DNA of 7,375 nt, from NCBI GenBank assembly GCA_031263965.1, contig JAISES010000383.1, positions 1-7,375 on the forward strand, written 5' to 3'. This stretch comes from Prevotella sp. (GTDB taxonomy: Bacteria; Bacteroidota; Bacteroidia; Bacteroidales; Dysgonomonadaceae). The notes beneath the pieces were generated by a model. That model had not been told where the DNA came from, did not search any database, and was given only the letters and a program-made list of their open reading frames with translations. This document shows, piece by piece, positions 1-6,391 of the stretch. Within the stretch, counting starts at the first letter, position 1; every line of letters starts with the position of its first letter. Both the position numbers and the translations under genes were made by a program.

Positions 1-80
1 GCATCGTTAGATGCGAGTTTATTTTGTTTAGCCGGCAAGCTGGTTGTGGGTCGGCTATCCGGTACAGCCTTGACTTTTTG

Positions 81-106
81 TAACTTTTTGGTCAAGCAAA
101 AAGTTA
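81..106. repeat. Perfect 10-bp inverted repeat (hairpin) with 6-nt loop
   Basis: TAACTTTTTG (81-90) pairs perfectly with CAAAAAGTTA (97-106) around the loop GTCAAG. A direct copy of CTTTTTG sits just upstream at 74-80, and TTGAC (70-74) is complementary to GTCAA (91-95), so alternative folds are possible. The arm is A/T-rich and lies 3' of a leftward operon. It could be part of a bidirectional terminator or a dispersed repeat; the sequence alone does not decide. Confidence 0.7.
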
Positions 107-127
107 AGAAAAGGAATCGAAGATTCC
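107..127 (-). terminator. Candidate intrinsic terminator for the leftward M28-sufE unit
   Basis: Read on the minus strand, GGAATC-TTC-GATTCC forms a 6-bp stem with a 3-nt loop (plus-strand arms 113-118 and 122-127), followed by TTTTCTTAAC, a broken U tract. It lies about 95 nt beyond the sufE stop. The stem is short and the U tract imperfect, so the assignment is moderate. A competing candidate overlaps the sufE stop codon. Confidence 0.4.
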
Positions 128-209
128 GCTAAAAAAAGAACAATAAGACAAGCCGATAATATTTTTTGATGGTTTACTCTTGGTACTGCGTAACATGAGT
201 GATTAAGTT

Positions 210-237
210 AAAAAAATAGAGCTACTGATACTTAGCC
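210..237 (-). terminator. Weak candidate terminator overlapping the sufE stop codon
   Basis: On the minus strand, GGCTA and TAGCT (plus-strand 233-237 and 220-224) can form a 5-bp stem, including one G-U pair, with an 8-nt loop. A run of seven U residues follows (plus-strand A run 210-216). The stem contains the TAG stop. It is weak on stem length but strong on U tract; it may work alone or with the hairpin at 113-127. Confidence 0.3.
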
Positions 238-647
238 TTATATGCCATAGCATAAAACCGTATTTCCTTTATCATTGATATTAATCCGTTAGAACGGGTT
301 GGGGACAAATGATCCCGCAAGCCTACACGTTCGATAAAATAAAGATCTGCATTTATTATTTCATCGGGTGTCCTGTTTGATAACACTTTAATTAGCAAAG
401 CTATTATTCCTTTCACTATAACAGCATCACTTTCCGCTTTAAAAACAATTTTCCCGTCCGCATAATCGGCTTGCAGCCATACACGGCTTTGACAACCTTC
501 TATCAGATTGCTCTCCACTTTATGTTTCCCGTCAAGTTTTTCGAGTGAATTTCCCAGCTCGATCAACAAACTATACCGATCCATCCAATCATCGAACATC
601 GAAAACTCTTCTATTATTTCGTCCTGTACTTCGTTAATTGTAGCCAT
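222..647 (-). CDS. sufE: SufE family sulfur acceptor protein
   Basis: A 141-residue protein of the usual SufE length (E. coli SufE is about 138). SufE takes persulfide sulfur from the cysteine desulfurase SufS and passes it to the SufBCD scaffold for cytosolic Fe-S cluster assembly. The sequence shows the SufE hallmarks: an N-terminal helical stretch with the FDDWMDRY and LIELG segments (about residues 18-32), then the loop ESNLIEGCQSRVW with Cys52 as the expected persulfide-carrying cysteine. The C-terminal half keeps the LSPTRSNGL region (about 114-122) typical of the family. It starts 2 nt after the M28 gene stop, so it is almost certainly cotranscribed and translationally close. No suf genes adjoin it, so its SufS partner must be encoded elsewhere. 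It could alternatively serve another desulfurase (CsdE-like), which sequence cannot separate. The gene is intact, ending in TAG. Confidence 0.95.
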   Translation of the reverse strand: MATINEVQDEIIEEFSMFDDWMDRYSLLIELGNSLEKLDGKHKVESNLIEGCQSRVWLQADYADGKIVFKAESDAVIVKGIIALLIKVLSNRTPDEIINADLYFIERVGLRDHLSPTRSNGLISMIKEIRFYAMAYKAKYQ

Positions 648-649
648 TC

Positions 650-1639
650 TTATTTTTCCTTATATATAACTTCCAGTATCGTTTGCCCGACAGCTTTCAA
701 TGTTTCTTTGCTGATATTGCTCATATCATCTTTCCGGGTATGCCAGTACGAACCAAAATGATGTTGTGTATCAGCATCAAAATGAATAATATCGATACTT
801 GGAACCTTTCTCAACTGATTTACATAAGTATGATCATCTATTACCCCGCTACCGTCTCTTCCTACAAAGTAATTGCTATAATTCAGACGGCTGGCCGTAC
901 TCCAAACTTTTTCCACAACATCATTCGCGAATTCTTTCGATGTAAGTTCTTTTGCAAAGACAGCATCAGGCGCACCCACCATATCCAGCAGAATGCCGTA
1001 TTTAGCTTTATAATCAGGCACATGCGGATTGTTTGCCCAATATTGGGTTCCCAGACACCACCAGTCACCCGAAGTTTCTGATTTATCGAAAGCAGGAGGC
1101 CCATAGTCTTCGGCGTCAAAGAAAATAATATCGACACCTACATTGGGCGATTGAGTTTGCAACACACGTGCTACTTCAAGTAAAACACCGATGCCGCTTG
1201 CCCCGTCATTAGCCCCGAGCAAAGGCTTATAATGATTTGCCGGATCAGGGTCTCGATCTGAATACGGGCGTGTATCCCAATGTGCGAAAAGCAGCACACG
1301 GTTCTTTTTATCCGTTCCGTACGAACCGATGATATTGCGGGCATTAAGCTTTGTACCATTGTATGCAGTCACAGTCATTTTTTGTTCATGGACTTCCGCA
1401 CCAAAACGTTTCAACGAAGCGGCCAGGTAATCTCCGCATGCGATATGTTCCGGAGTATCCGGCACACGCGGGCCAAATGAGACCTGCTTATCTACATAAA
1501 TATATGCACTATCGGAGTTAAAATCAGGCGATACCTTTTGATACGGTTCCACAAATGCCGCTTTTTGAGGCGTCTTGCCACAAGAAAAAGCAAACAGGGG
1601 AAGTATTATACCCGTAATAATTACATTTTTTAATGTCAT
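650..1639 (-). CDS. M28 family zinc enzyme, glutaminyl-cyclase-like lipoprotein
   Basis: A 329-residue intact protein. The N-terminus is a lipoprotein signal: hydrophobic residues 5-19 followed by Cys20 (AFSC lipobox). Residues after the cysteine (GKTPQ) lack the acidic or serine-rich surface-export signal of Bacteroidota, suggesting a periplasm-facing anchor. The remainder is an M28/glutaminyl cyclase fold: AHWDTRP (119-125), GANDGASG (142-149, metal-ligand type Asp145), FFDAEDYG (173-180, general base Glu177 and ligand Asp178), LLDMVGA (217-223), DDHTYV (268-273) and a late YWHTRKDD (299-305, ligand His300). The DDH plus late WHT pattern and the Trp/Cys-rich insert near 193-201 favour glutaminyl-peptide cyclotransferase over aminopeptidase; it would convert N-terminal Gln to pyroglutamate on exported proteins. 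This fits the known tendency of Bacteroidota secreted proteins to expose Gln after signal-peptide cleavage. It is the first gene of a two-gene unit with sufE, with a promoter-like box 28 nt upstream. Aminopeptidase activity remains a possible alternative. Confidence 0.88.
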   Translation of the reverse strand: MTLKNVIITGIILPLFAFSCGKTPQKAAFVEPYQKVSPDFNSDSAYIYVDKQVSFGPRVPDTPEHIACGDYLAASLKRFGAEVHEQKMTVTAYNGTKLNARNIIGSYGTDKKNRVLLFAHWDTRPYSDRDPDPANHYKPLLGANDGASGIGVLLEVARVLQTQSPNVGVDIIFFDAEDYGPPAFDKSETSGDWWCLGTQYWANNPHVPDYKAKYGILLDMVGAPDAVFAKELTSKEFANDVVEKVWSTASRLNYSNYFVGRDGSGVIDDHTYVNQLRKVPSIDIIHFDADTQHHFGSYWHTRKDDMSNISKETLKAVGQTILEVIYKEK

Positions 1640-1666
1640 TTTATTTTAAAGTTTTGATACTGGATA

Positions 1667-1674
1667 CAAAGATA
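1667..1674 (-). promoter_or_regulatory. Bacteroidota -7 promoter box for the M28-sufE unit
   Basis: Read on the minus strand, TATCTTTG matches the TAnnTTTG -7 consensus of the Bacteroidota primary sigma factor exactly. Its downstream end lies 27 nt before the M28 start codon, predicting a leader of about 20 nt. I see no clear TTTG -33 element at the usual spacing, which is common in this phylum. Confidence 0.6.
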
Positions 1675-1717
1675 AAAATTAGTTAGAGATTGCTGTGCTT
1701 TCACTTTGTTTTTCCAC

Positions 1718-1804
1718 CGTCATTGCGAACCTGAAAGGTGAAACAATCCGGAGTACCGGATTATTTAGACTACTTAGCGACACTACGTTGCGCTCGCAAT
1801 GACG
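1718..1804. repeat. 87-bp imperfect palindrome, REP/MITE-like interspersed repeat
   Basis: The outer arms CGTCATTGCGA (1718-1728) and TCGCAATGACG (1794-1804) are perfect 11-bp inverted repeats. Inside is a second perfect hairpin, AATCCGG (1745-1751) with CCGGATT (1756-1762) around AGTA. Ends of the form GTCATTGCGA with an internal AATCC are familiar from dispersed palindromic elements in many bacterial genomes; that comparison is from memory. The element sits between the rsmF-like gene and the M28 promoter. No U tract follows it on the minus strand, so it is not a standard intrinsic terminator for rsmF, although the structured RNA could still affect transcript ends. Confidence 0.75.
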
Positions 1805-1841
1805 AAAACTGTCTGTTTATTTGTTTATTTTAAATACATCC

Positions 1842-3212
1842 TCAAATTATATTTTCAAACTGATCCGGCACATTAGACGAGCGGATTCTCCACTCGCGCG
1901 GATACAGGTTATTTGCTCTGTTGCCGATATTTTTCACAAACCCCAACGGTATATTCCCGTAAGTAAGCAAAATATATCCTTTCGGCAGGCCGGTCAATAC
2001 AAGGGTTTCTTTCCGAAGGTATAAAACGGCTGTTTTCCAATCCACCTCCAATGTAATAAAAGCATCTTTATTCAGAAAACGGCTCAAGGCCAAAGATTGA
2101 CAGGGAACAAAATCCTTCCCCTTAAATTCGCCTAAACAAATACCTTCGGACACAATATTCAGTTCCGACCTTATAATTTGCAAATGGCTGTACAGACGGG
2201 ACGGAAAAGCAAACCACCTGTCATCGCGGAGATAAAAAGTAAATCTGTCAGGATTTAATATCAGGTTTTTATATTCTGCCTCCGGATTTATTTTACTTCT
2301 ATTATCCTTATCTTTTATTTTTCCCACCCTTTTTTCCTCATCCCCTTTTTTCCTCAGCACTGCGCAAAAAAAGCCTTCTCCGTTCGTCTTGTGCGGGAAA
2401 AACCTGTATGCAACAACATCTTCGACAAATGAAGAACTTATCCCCCATTCCTTTACAATATCTACGGGCAAGATGTCAGCGCCTAATTCGTCGCGTATCC
2501 ATCGAATATTTTCCTCATTTTCTTCGAGGTTGTAAGTACAGGTGCTATATATCAATACTCCCTCATTTTTCAGAGACGGCCATATATCCACCAATATTCG
2601 TTGCTGGCGTTCTTTGCACAACTTCACATTCGCTAAAGACCATTCAGCGACGGCTCTTTCATCTTTCCGAAACATGCCCTCGCCCGAACACGGCGCGTCC
2701 ACAAGCACAACATCGAAAAATCCTTTTAGCCTACCAATCCGTGACGGGTCATTATTAGTGACTACCGTATCAGGATAACCCCATTTGGTAATATTTTCAG
2801 ATAGGATATTCGCCCGCGAACGTATAACCTCATTAGATACAAGTAAACTATCATCATCTAAAAAATCAGCTATTAATGTCGACTTTCCTCCGGGGGCAGC
2901 ACAAAGATCCAATACTTTCATCGATGGAGAAGCATATTGTTTCAATACCCGGGCTATAAACATGGAAGAAGCTTCCTGCACATAGTAGCTGCCGGAATGA
3001 AACAGAGGGTCGAATGTAAATTGAGGCCTTTTATCTAAATAAAAACCACTATCGCACCATGGAACCTGAGCCAATGGCTTTGCCGGCGCAATCTTGGAAT
3101 TATTTATACGTACACTTGCCGGCGATTCTCCATTCAAAGCCTCAACGAAGCTATTCCACTGTTCGCCCAACAGAGGTTTGGTATATGTAACAAAATCGGC
3201 CGGAAGATTCAT
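1842..3212 (-). CDS. rsmF: RsmF-like 16S rRNA (cytosine-C5) methyltransferase
   Basis: A 456-residue protein of the NOL1/NOP2/Sun (RsmB/RsmF) m5C methyltransferase family, near the length of E. coli RsmF (about 479). It methylates a cytosine of RNA in the cytosol using S-adenosylmethionine; the E. coli enzyme modifies C1407 of 16S rRNA. The N-terminal RNA-binding segment contains SPASVRINNSK (30-40). The SAM motif I is LDLCAAPGGKS (101-111), motif IV is VDAPCSGEGMFRK (171-183) with Cys175, and motif VI is YSTCTYN (222-228) with the catalytic Cys225. After a charged linker near 285-315, the C-terminal 140 residues match the position of the RsmF-type PUA-like domain, which argues for RsmF over RsmB. 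It appears monocistronic, with its own promoter in the divergent region at 3213-3276. The target position in this organism is inferred from family membership only. Confidence 0.9.
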   Translation of the reverse strand: MNLPADFVTYTKPLLGEQWNSFVEALNGESPASVRINNSKIAPAKPLAQVPWCDSGFYLDKRPQFTFDPLFHSGSYYVQEASSMFIARVLKQYASPSMKVLDLCAAPGGKSTLIADFLDDDSLLVSNEVIRSRANILSENITKWGYPDTVVTNNDPSRIGRLKGFFDVVLVDAPCSGEGMFRKDERAVAEWSLANVKLCKERQQRILVDIWPSLKNEGVLIYSTCTYNLEENEENIRWIRDELGADILPVDIVKEWGISSSFVEDVVAYRFFPHKTNGEGFFCAVLRKKGDEEKRVGKIKDKDNRSKINPEAEYKNLILNPDRFTFYLRDDRWFAFPSRLYSHLQIIRSELNIVSEGICLGEFKGKDFVPCQSLALSRFLNKDAFITLEVDWKTAVLYLRKETLVLTGLPKGYILLTYGNIPLGFVKNIGNRANNLYPREWRIRSSNVPDQFENII

Positions 3213-3231
3213 TTATATCGTTTTAGGAACA

Positions 3232-3239
3232 CAAAGTTA
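3232..3239 (-). promoter_or_regulatory. -7 promoter box for the rsmF-like gene
   Basis: Read on the minus strand, TAACTTTG fits TAnnTTTG exactly. Its end is 19 nt before the start codon at 3212, giving a predicted leader of roughly 12-15 nt. Its upstream -33 region falls on top of the -7 box of the divergent rightward promoter. Confidence 0.6.
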
Positions 3240-3261
3240 ATCAAATCATCATTATTTTTTA

Positions 3262-3269
3262 TAATTTTG
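3262..3269 (+). promoter_or_regulatory. -7 promoter box for the rightward glycan gene unit
   Basis: TAATTTTG fits TAnnTTTG exactly. It ends only 7 nt before the ATG at 3277, so a transcript starting 5-8 nt downstream would have almost no leader. Either the first gene is leaderless or translation begins at the second in-frame ATG at 3292. The -33 region overlaps the -7 box of the rsmF promoter. Confidence 0.55.
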
Positions 3270-3276
3270 GGACGCA

Positions 3277-4788
3277 ATGAACAACAAACTTATGATAAAG
3301 GAAACAATAGCACAAGAAAAGAATATTCTTACCGTGCTGTTTATTTATGCGTTCCTGCTTATATTCTTTTGTTCCAAGATGTCGCCGTTGTATCCTATAA
3401 ACGATTGGTCGGATATAAACCTTTATTTCAATATAGGAAAGATGATAAATGCAGGCAAAGTACCTTACACAGAAGCATTCGATCATAAAGGCCCTCTTAT
3501 CTTTTTTATATACGGCATAGGAGCATTAATCTCGGATTCGTCATTCTTTGGAATGTACCTTATAGAATCTATCGGTTGGGCTATCATGATACTATTCGCA
3601 TATCTTACAGCAAGACTGTTCGTTGACAAAATATATGCATTTATCGTAGCTCTTGTCTTTCCCGTGCTGATGCTATCTCACACATCACAGGGTGGTTCTG
3701 CCGAAGAATTTATCGCTATTGCGCAGGTAGCCAGCCTTTATTTCTTTATCAGATATTTCAAAGACGACACTCCGGTTCACAAACCAAAGCATATGCTGAT
3801 ACACGGAATAATGAGCGCCATTACCCTACTGATAAAGATCAATCTTATTGTTTTCTGGTTCTTCCCTTTACTAGCCATTTTTATAGGCCTTATAATAAGA
3901 AAAGAATATAAAAACCTTATGCAAAATATAGCGGCATACATTCTCGGGGTAATGATTATTACACTTCCTGTCTGTATCTATTTTGCAGCCAACAATGCCC
4001 TATCCGAAGCGTGGAATATCTATATTGTACTGAATAAGAACTATGCTACAATAGGAAGCTTCAGCGAAACCGCAGAAAGCCTTGCCGTCCGTTTCTATCT
4101 GCGGTTACGTTTCGAAACTTTCGAGTTTCTGACAATTCTTACAGGCGCTATATACTTCCCTATCAGGCACATTGGCAATAAATGGGGGCGTATCGCACTG
4201 GTTTTATCTTTCTTTGCCTTGTATATAGCCATATTCAGCTCACCCAAATACGTACACTATTATTCCATACCATATTACGTGTATGCCTTGCCGGGGTGTA
4301 TCGTACTATGCCGGTTCATAAGAATAAAGCCGGTAAAAGCAGCTTATATAACTTTATTTATCCTTATTTTGGCCTGGGGAATAAGGCAACGTGAATTTTA
4401 TGGGCTGCAAATAAATGAGATGACACGTTCGGTAAAACAGGAAGGGCTTATTTATCAATTCAGTGGAATTATAAACAAAGAAAAAGATCCTACCTTGCTA
4501 AATCTTGGACTCGACACAGGGAATGCTGTATTTACCGCAGCAAATATAGTCCCGAATGTCCGTTATTTCATATCGCCTAATCTGCCGGATGATCTATATC
4601 CCGAGATGCGGGATGAACAAACAAAATATATAGAAAAGAAAGAGATTCAATTTATTATTCTGGCCGAAGGCTCTGTAAATTATGATTACTTTCATAACCT
4701 GCCGGCCCTGAATGAAAATTATACCATTGCCGACTCGTATTTAGAAGACGGATATAAGACTTACTATTTATACAAAAGAAAAGATTAA
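3277..4788 (+). CDS. Multi-spanning GT-C-type glycosyltransferase-like membrane protein
   Basis: A 503-residue inner-membrane protein. Hydrophobic segments are visible near residues 17-32, 73-86, 93-112, 119-134, 146-160, 175-206, 217-237, 282-294, 305-322, 329-345 and 353-368, followed by a soluble C-terminal domain of about 130 residues. After the first membrane segment come NDWSDINLY (42-50, with Asp43 and Asp46), VPY (62-64) and FDHKGP (68-73). An acidic first periplasmic loop followed by a PY...DxKGP motif is typical of ArnT/PMT-like GT-C enzymes, which use lipid-linked sugar donors on the outer side of the membrane. The sugar and acceptor are unknown. It is the first gene of a three-gene unit, with the next ATG 3 nt after its stop, and a family 2 glycosyltransferase in the same unit supports a role in surface glycan assembly. 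The promoter box lies so near ATG 3277 that ATG 3292 (Met6) is a credible alternative start. Confidence 0.75.
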   Translation: MNNKLMIKETIAQEKNILTVLFIYAFLLIFFCSKMSPLYPINDWSDINLYFNIGKMINAGKVPYTEAFDHKGPLIFFIYGIGALISDSSFFGMYLIESIGWAIMILFAYLTARLFVDKIYAFIVALVFPVLMLSHTSQGGSAEEFIAIAQVASLYFFIRYFKDDTPVHKPKHMLIHGIMSAITLLIKINLIVFWFFPLLAIFIGLIIRKEYKNLMQNIAAYILGVMIITLPVCIYFAANNALSEAWNIYIVLNKNYATIGSFSETAESLAVRFYLRLRFETFEFLTILTGAIYFPIRHIGNKWGRIALVLSFFALYIAIFSSPKYVHYYSIPYYVYALPGCIVLCRFIRIKPVKAAYITLFILILAWGIRQREFYGLQINEMTRSVKQEGLIYQFSGIINKEKDPTLLNLGLDTGNAVFTAANIVPNVRYFISPNLPDDLYPEMRDEQTKYIEKKEIQFIILAEGSVNYDYFHNLPALNENYTIADSYLEDGYKTYYLYKRKD

Positions 4789-4791
4789 AAT

Positions 4792-5496
4792 ATGCAACCA
4801 TCGCTATACCTCATACCTGTCACTTTAGGCGAAACCGGTATCGAACGGGTTCTTCCTCCACATAATAAAGGAATTATCTTACAGATAAAATATTTTATCG
4901 TAGAAAATATCCGTTCGGCACGCCGTTTCCTGAAAAAAGTCGACAGTTCTATAAATATCGATGACCTTACATTCTATGAACTGAATAAACATACCAAACC
5001 CGAACAAATAGAAAGTTACCTGAATCCCATTTCGGACGGATTCCATATAGGAATCATTTCGGAAGCCGGCTGTCCGGCTGTTGCCGACCCCGGAAGCGAT
5101 ATTGTTGCTATTGCTCAACGAAAAAACTACAAAGTAATTCCACTCGTTGGCCCCTCATCTGTTTTATTATCCCTGATGGCCTCCGGATTTAACGGACAAA
5201 GCTTTGCCTTCCAAGGCTATTTGCCTGTAGATGGTTCTGAAAGGATAAAGAAGATCAAACAACTGGAACACAATATATATCACGAACACCAGACACAAAT
5301 TTTTATAGAAACCCCTTACCGCAACCTGAAACTTGTGGAGGATATATTAAAGCATTGTATCCCGTCTACGAAGTTATGTATCGCCATGAATATAACCTGT
5401 GAAAATGAATTCATAAAAACCTTGCCTGTAAAACAATGGATCAAACAACTGCCGGATATGGATAAACAACTGTGTATATTCCTATTATACAAGTAA
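4792..5496 (+). CDS. Short RsmI-like SAM-dependent methyltransferase (tetrapyrrole methylase fold)
   Basis: A 234-residue protein related to RsmI, the 16S rRNA cytidine-1402 2'-O-methyltransferase, but not a standard one. Family landmarks are ISEAGCPAVADPGSDIVAIA (89-108), VGPSSVLLSLMASGF (119-133), FAFQGYLP (138-145) and the IFIETPYRN segment (170-178). The usual N-terminal PTPIGNL-type glycine loop is replaced by LIPVTLGET (7-15), and the AEDTR-like segment is VENIRSARR (37-45). Length is less than E. coli RsmI (286 residues). Many Bacteroidota carry such a second paralogue beside true RsmI; its substrate is not established as far as I know. It starts 3 nt after the membrane protein stop and is followed after 31 nt by a glycosyltransferase, so it is cotranscribed with glycan genes. 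The protein is presumably cytosolic. Whether it methylates RNA is inference. Confidence 0.82.
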   Translation: MQPSLYLIPVTLGETGIERVLPPHNKGIILQIKYFIVENIRSARRFLKKVDSSINIDDLTFYELNKHTKPEQIESYLNPISDGFHIGIISEAGCPAVADPGSDIVAIAQRKNYKVIPLVGPSSVLLSLMASGFNGQSFAFQGYLPVDGSERIKKIKQLEHNIYHEHQTQIFIETPYRNLKLVEDILKHCIPSTKLCIAMNITCENEFIKTLPVKQWIKQLPDMDKQLCIFLLYK

Positions 5497-5527
5497 ATAT
5501 TATACGATTTCAGATAAACAAATATTT

Positions 5528-6286
5528 ATGCCAAAAATAACCGTTATTACGCCGACTTACAATTCCGGAAACACTTTAGACGGGACAATAGGGGCGTTGC
5601 TCAGACAAACTTTCTCAGATTTCGAATATATAATCATTGACGGGGTTTCGAAAGACAAAACAATAGAAAAGATAAAAAACTATATCCCTGCTTTTGAAGC
5701 AAAAGGTGTTACGGTGCGAATCATCAGCGAACCCGACAAAGGTGTATATGATGCCATGAACAAAGGCATATCTTACGCCCGTGGTGAATTGATCGGAATC
5801 ACTAATTCCGACGACTGGTACGAGGACAATGCGTTAGAAGCCATGTGGGCCAAGTATACCGATGGCAAAACGGACAAGGCGAACTCGATGATATATGGAA
5901 TTGAACGCGTATGGAAGGGCGATCAAATCTTTAACGTACAACGCAGGGGAGCTTCTTTCGTATCGGAAAGCGTACTGCCCCACTCTACTTTTTTTGTAGC
6001 AAAACAAGTGTACGAAAAACATGGAGCCTTCGACCTTTCGGTGAAAATATTAGCCGACTACGATTTCATTTGCCGGTGTGTAAGCAAGGGGGTAAAACTC
6101 GAAGAAGTAGATGTGGTCATTTCCAATTTCCGTTTAGGAGGCATATCGTCTTCCTATTTCGATTTTTATGAAGACTATTATAAGATACAGCATAAATACG
6201 GATTCATATCCGGCAAAAAATACAGGGAATATAAATATCTTCTGAAACTAAAAAAACTGATAAACAAAGTAAAAAGAAGATGGTGA
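5528..6286 (+). CDS. Family 2 glycosyltransferase (GT-A fold)
   Basis: A 252-residue cytosolic or membrane-associated enzyme that would transfer a sugar from a nucleotide-sugar donor. The GT2 signature is complete: ITVITPTYNSGNTL (4-17), FEYIIIDGVSKDKT (32-45), EPDKGVYDAMNKGI (68-81), the metal-binding DxD-like ITNSDDWYED (91-100), LPHSTFFV (150-157) and ADYDF (176-180). The DKGxYDAMNKG string and PHSTFF region resemble WcaA/WcaE-like enzymes of exopolysaccharide and LPS assembly. The C-terminus is strongly basic (KKLINKVKRRW, residues 242-252) with no membrane span, suggesting peripheral membrane contact. It is the last gene of the rightward unit, 31 nt after the methyltransferase and directly before a strong terminator. 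Donor and acceptor are unknown. ATG 5528 places the PTYN motif at residue 9, as expected for the family, so the start is secure. Confidence 0.92.
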   Translation: MPKITVITPTYNSGNTLDGTIGALLRQTFSDFEYIIIDGVSKDKTIEKIKNYIPAFEAKGVTVRIISEPDKGVYDAMNKGISYARGELIGITNSDDWYEDNALEAMWAKYTDGKTDKANSMIYGIERVWKGDQIFNVQRRGASFVSESVLPHSTFFVAKQVYEKHGAFDLSVKILADYDFICRCVSKGVKLEEVDVVISNFRLGGISSSYFDFYEDYYKIQHKYGFISGKKYREYKYLLKLKKLINKVKRRW

Positions 6287-6295
6287 TAAACAGAG

Positions 6296-6327
6296 GAGGG
6301 AATATGCCGGGTATTCCCTCTTTTTAT
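6296..6327 (+). terminator. Intrinsic terminator of the rightward glycan unit
   Basis: GAGGGAATA (6296-6304) and TATTCCCTC (6312-6320) make a perfect 9-bp stem with a 7-nt loop, followed at once by TTTTTATT. It begins 9 nt after the stop codon of the family 2 glycosyltransferase. This is a classical rho-independent terminator and marks the boundary between the intact genes and the decayed region to the right. Confidence 0.92.
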
Positions 6328-6391
6328 TCTAATGATAAAGATTCATTTCAATTGTTGACCCATCCATGCCGATAATGCACGCTATTAGCAT

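Larger units (their letters stand above)
1..221. other. Non-coding region with several hairpins, downstream of sufE
   Basis: No plausible coding region or tRNA is visible. The stretch contains a short inverted repeat at the window edge (GCATC, 1-5, with GATGC, 10-14), TAGCCG (29-34) with CGGCTA (52-57), a 10-bp hairpin at 81-106 and a 6-bp hairpin at 113-127. The repeated CTTTTTG units and stacked hairpins suggest an interspersed repeat or a composite end-of-operon region. It lies 3' of the leftward sufE unit; what lies to its left is outside the window. Confidence 0.6.

Noticed and set aside
1..221. tRNA or small structured RNA gene
   Set aside because: No cloverleaf, T-loop GTTC pattern or promoter box fits; the hairpins are better explained as repeats or terminators.
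683..1081. 132-residue open frame on the plus strand across the M28 gene
   Set aside because: It lies antisense to a well-supported M28 enzyme with all its metal-site motifs, and its translation resembles no family I know.
1718..1804. Palindrome as an intrinsic terminator of the rsmF-like gene
   Set aside because: No U tract follows it on the minus strand, and the paired arms are 65 nt apart, unlike a standard terminator.
2408..2778. Two overlapping plus-strand open frames (116 and 78 residues)
   Set aside because: Both are antisense shadows of the conserved catalytic core of the rsmF-like gene and are not protein-like in composition.
3259..3488. Small open frames on both strands over the start of the GT-C gene
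   Set aside because: They overlap the real gene and would cover the divergent promoter region; no family features are visible.
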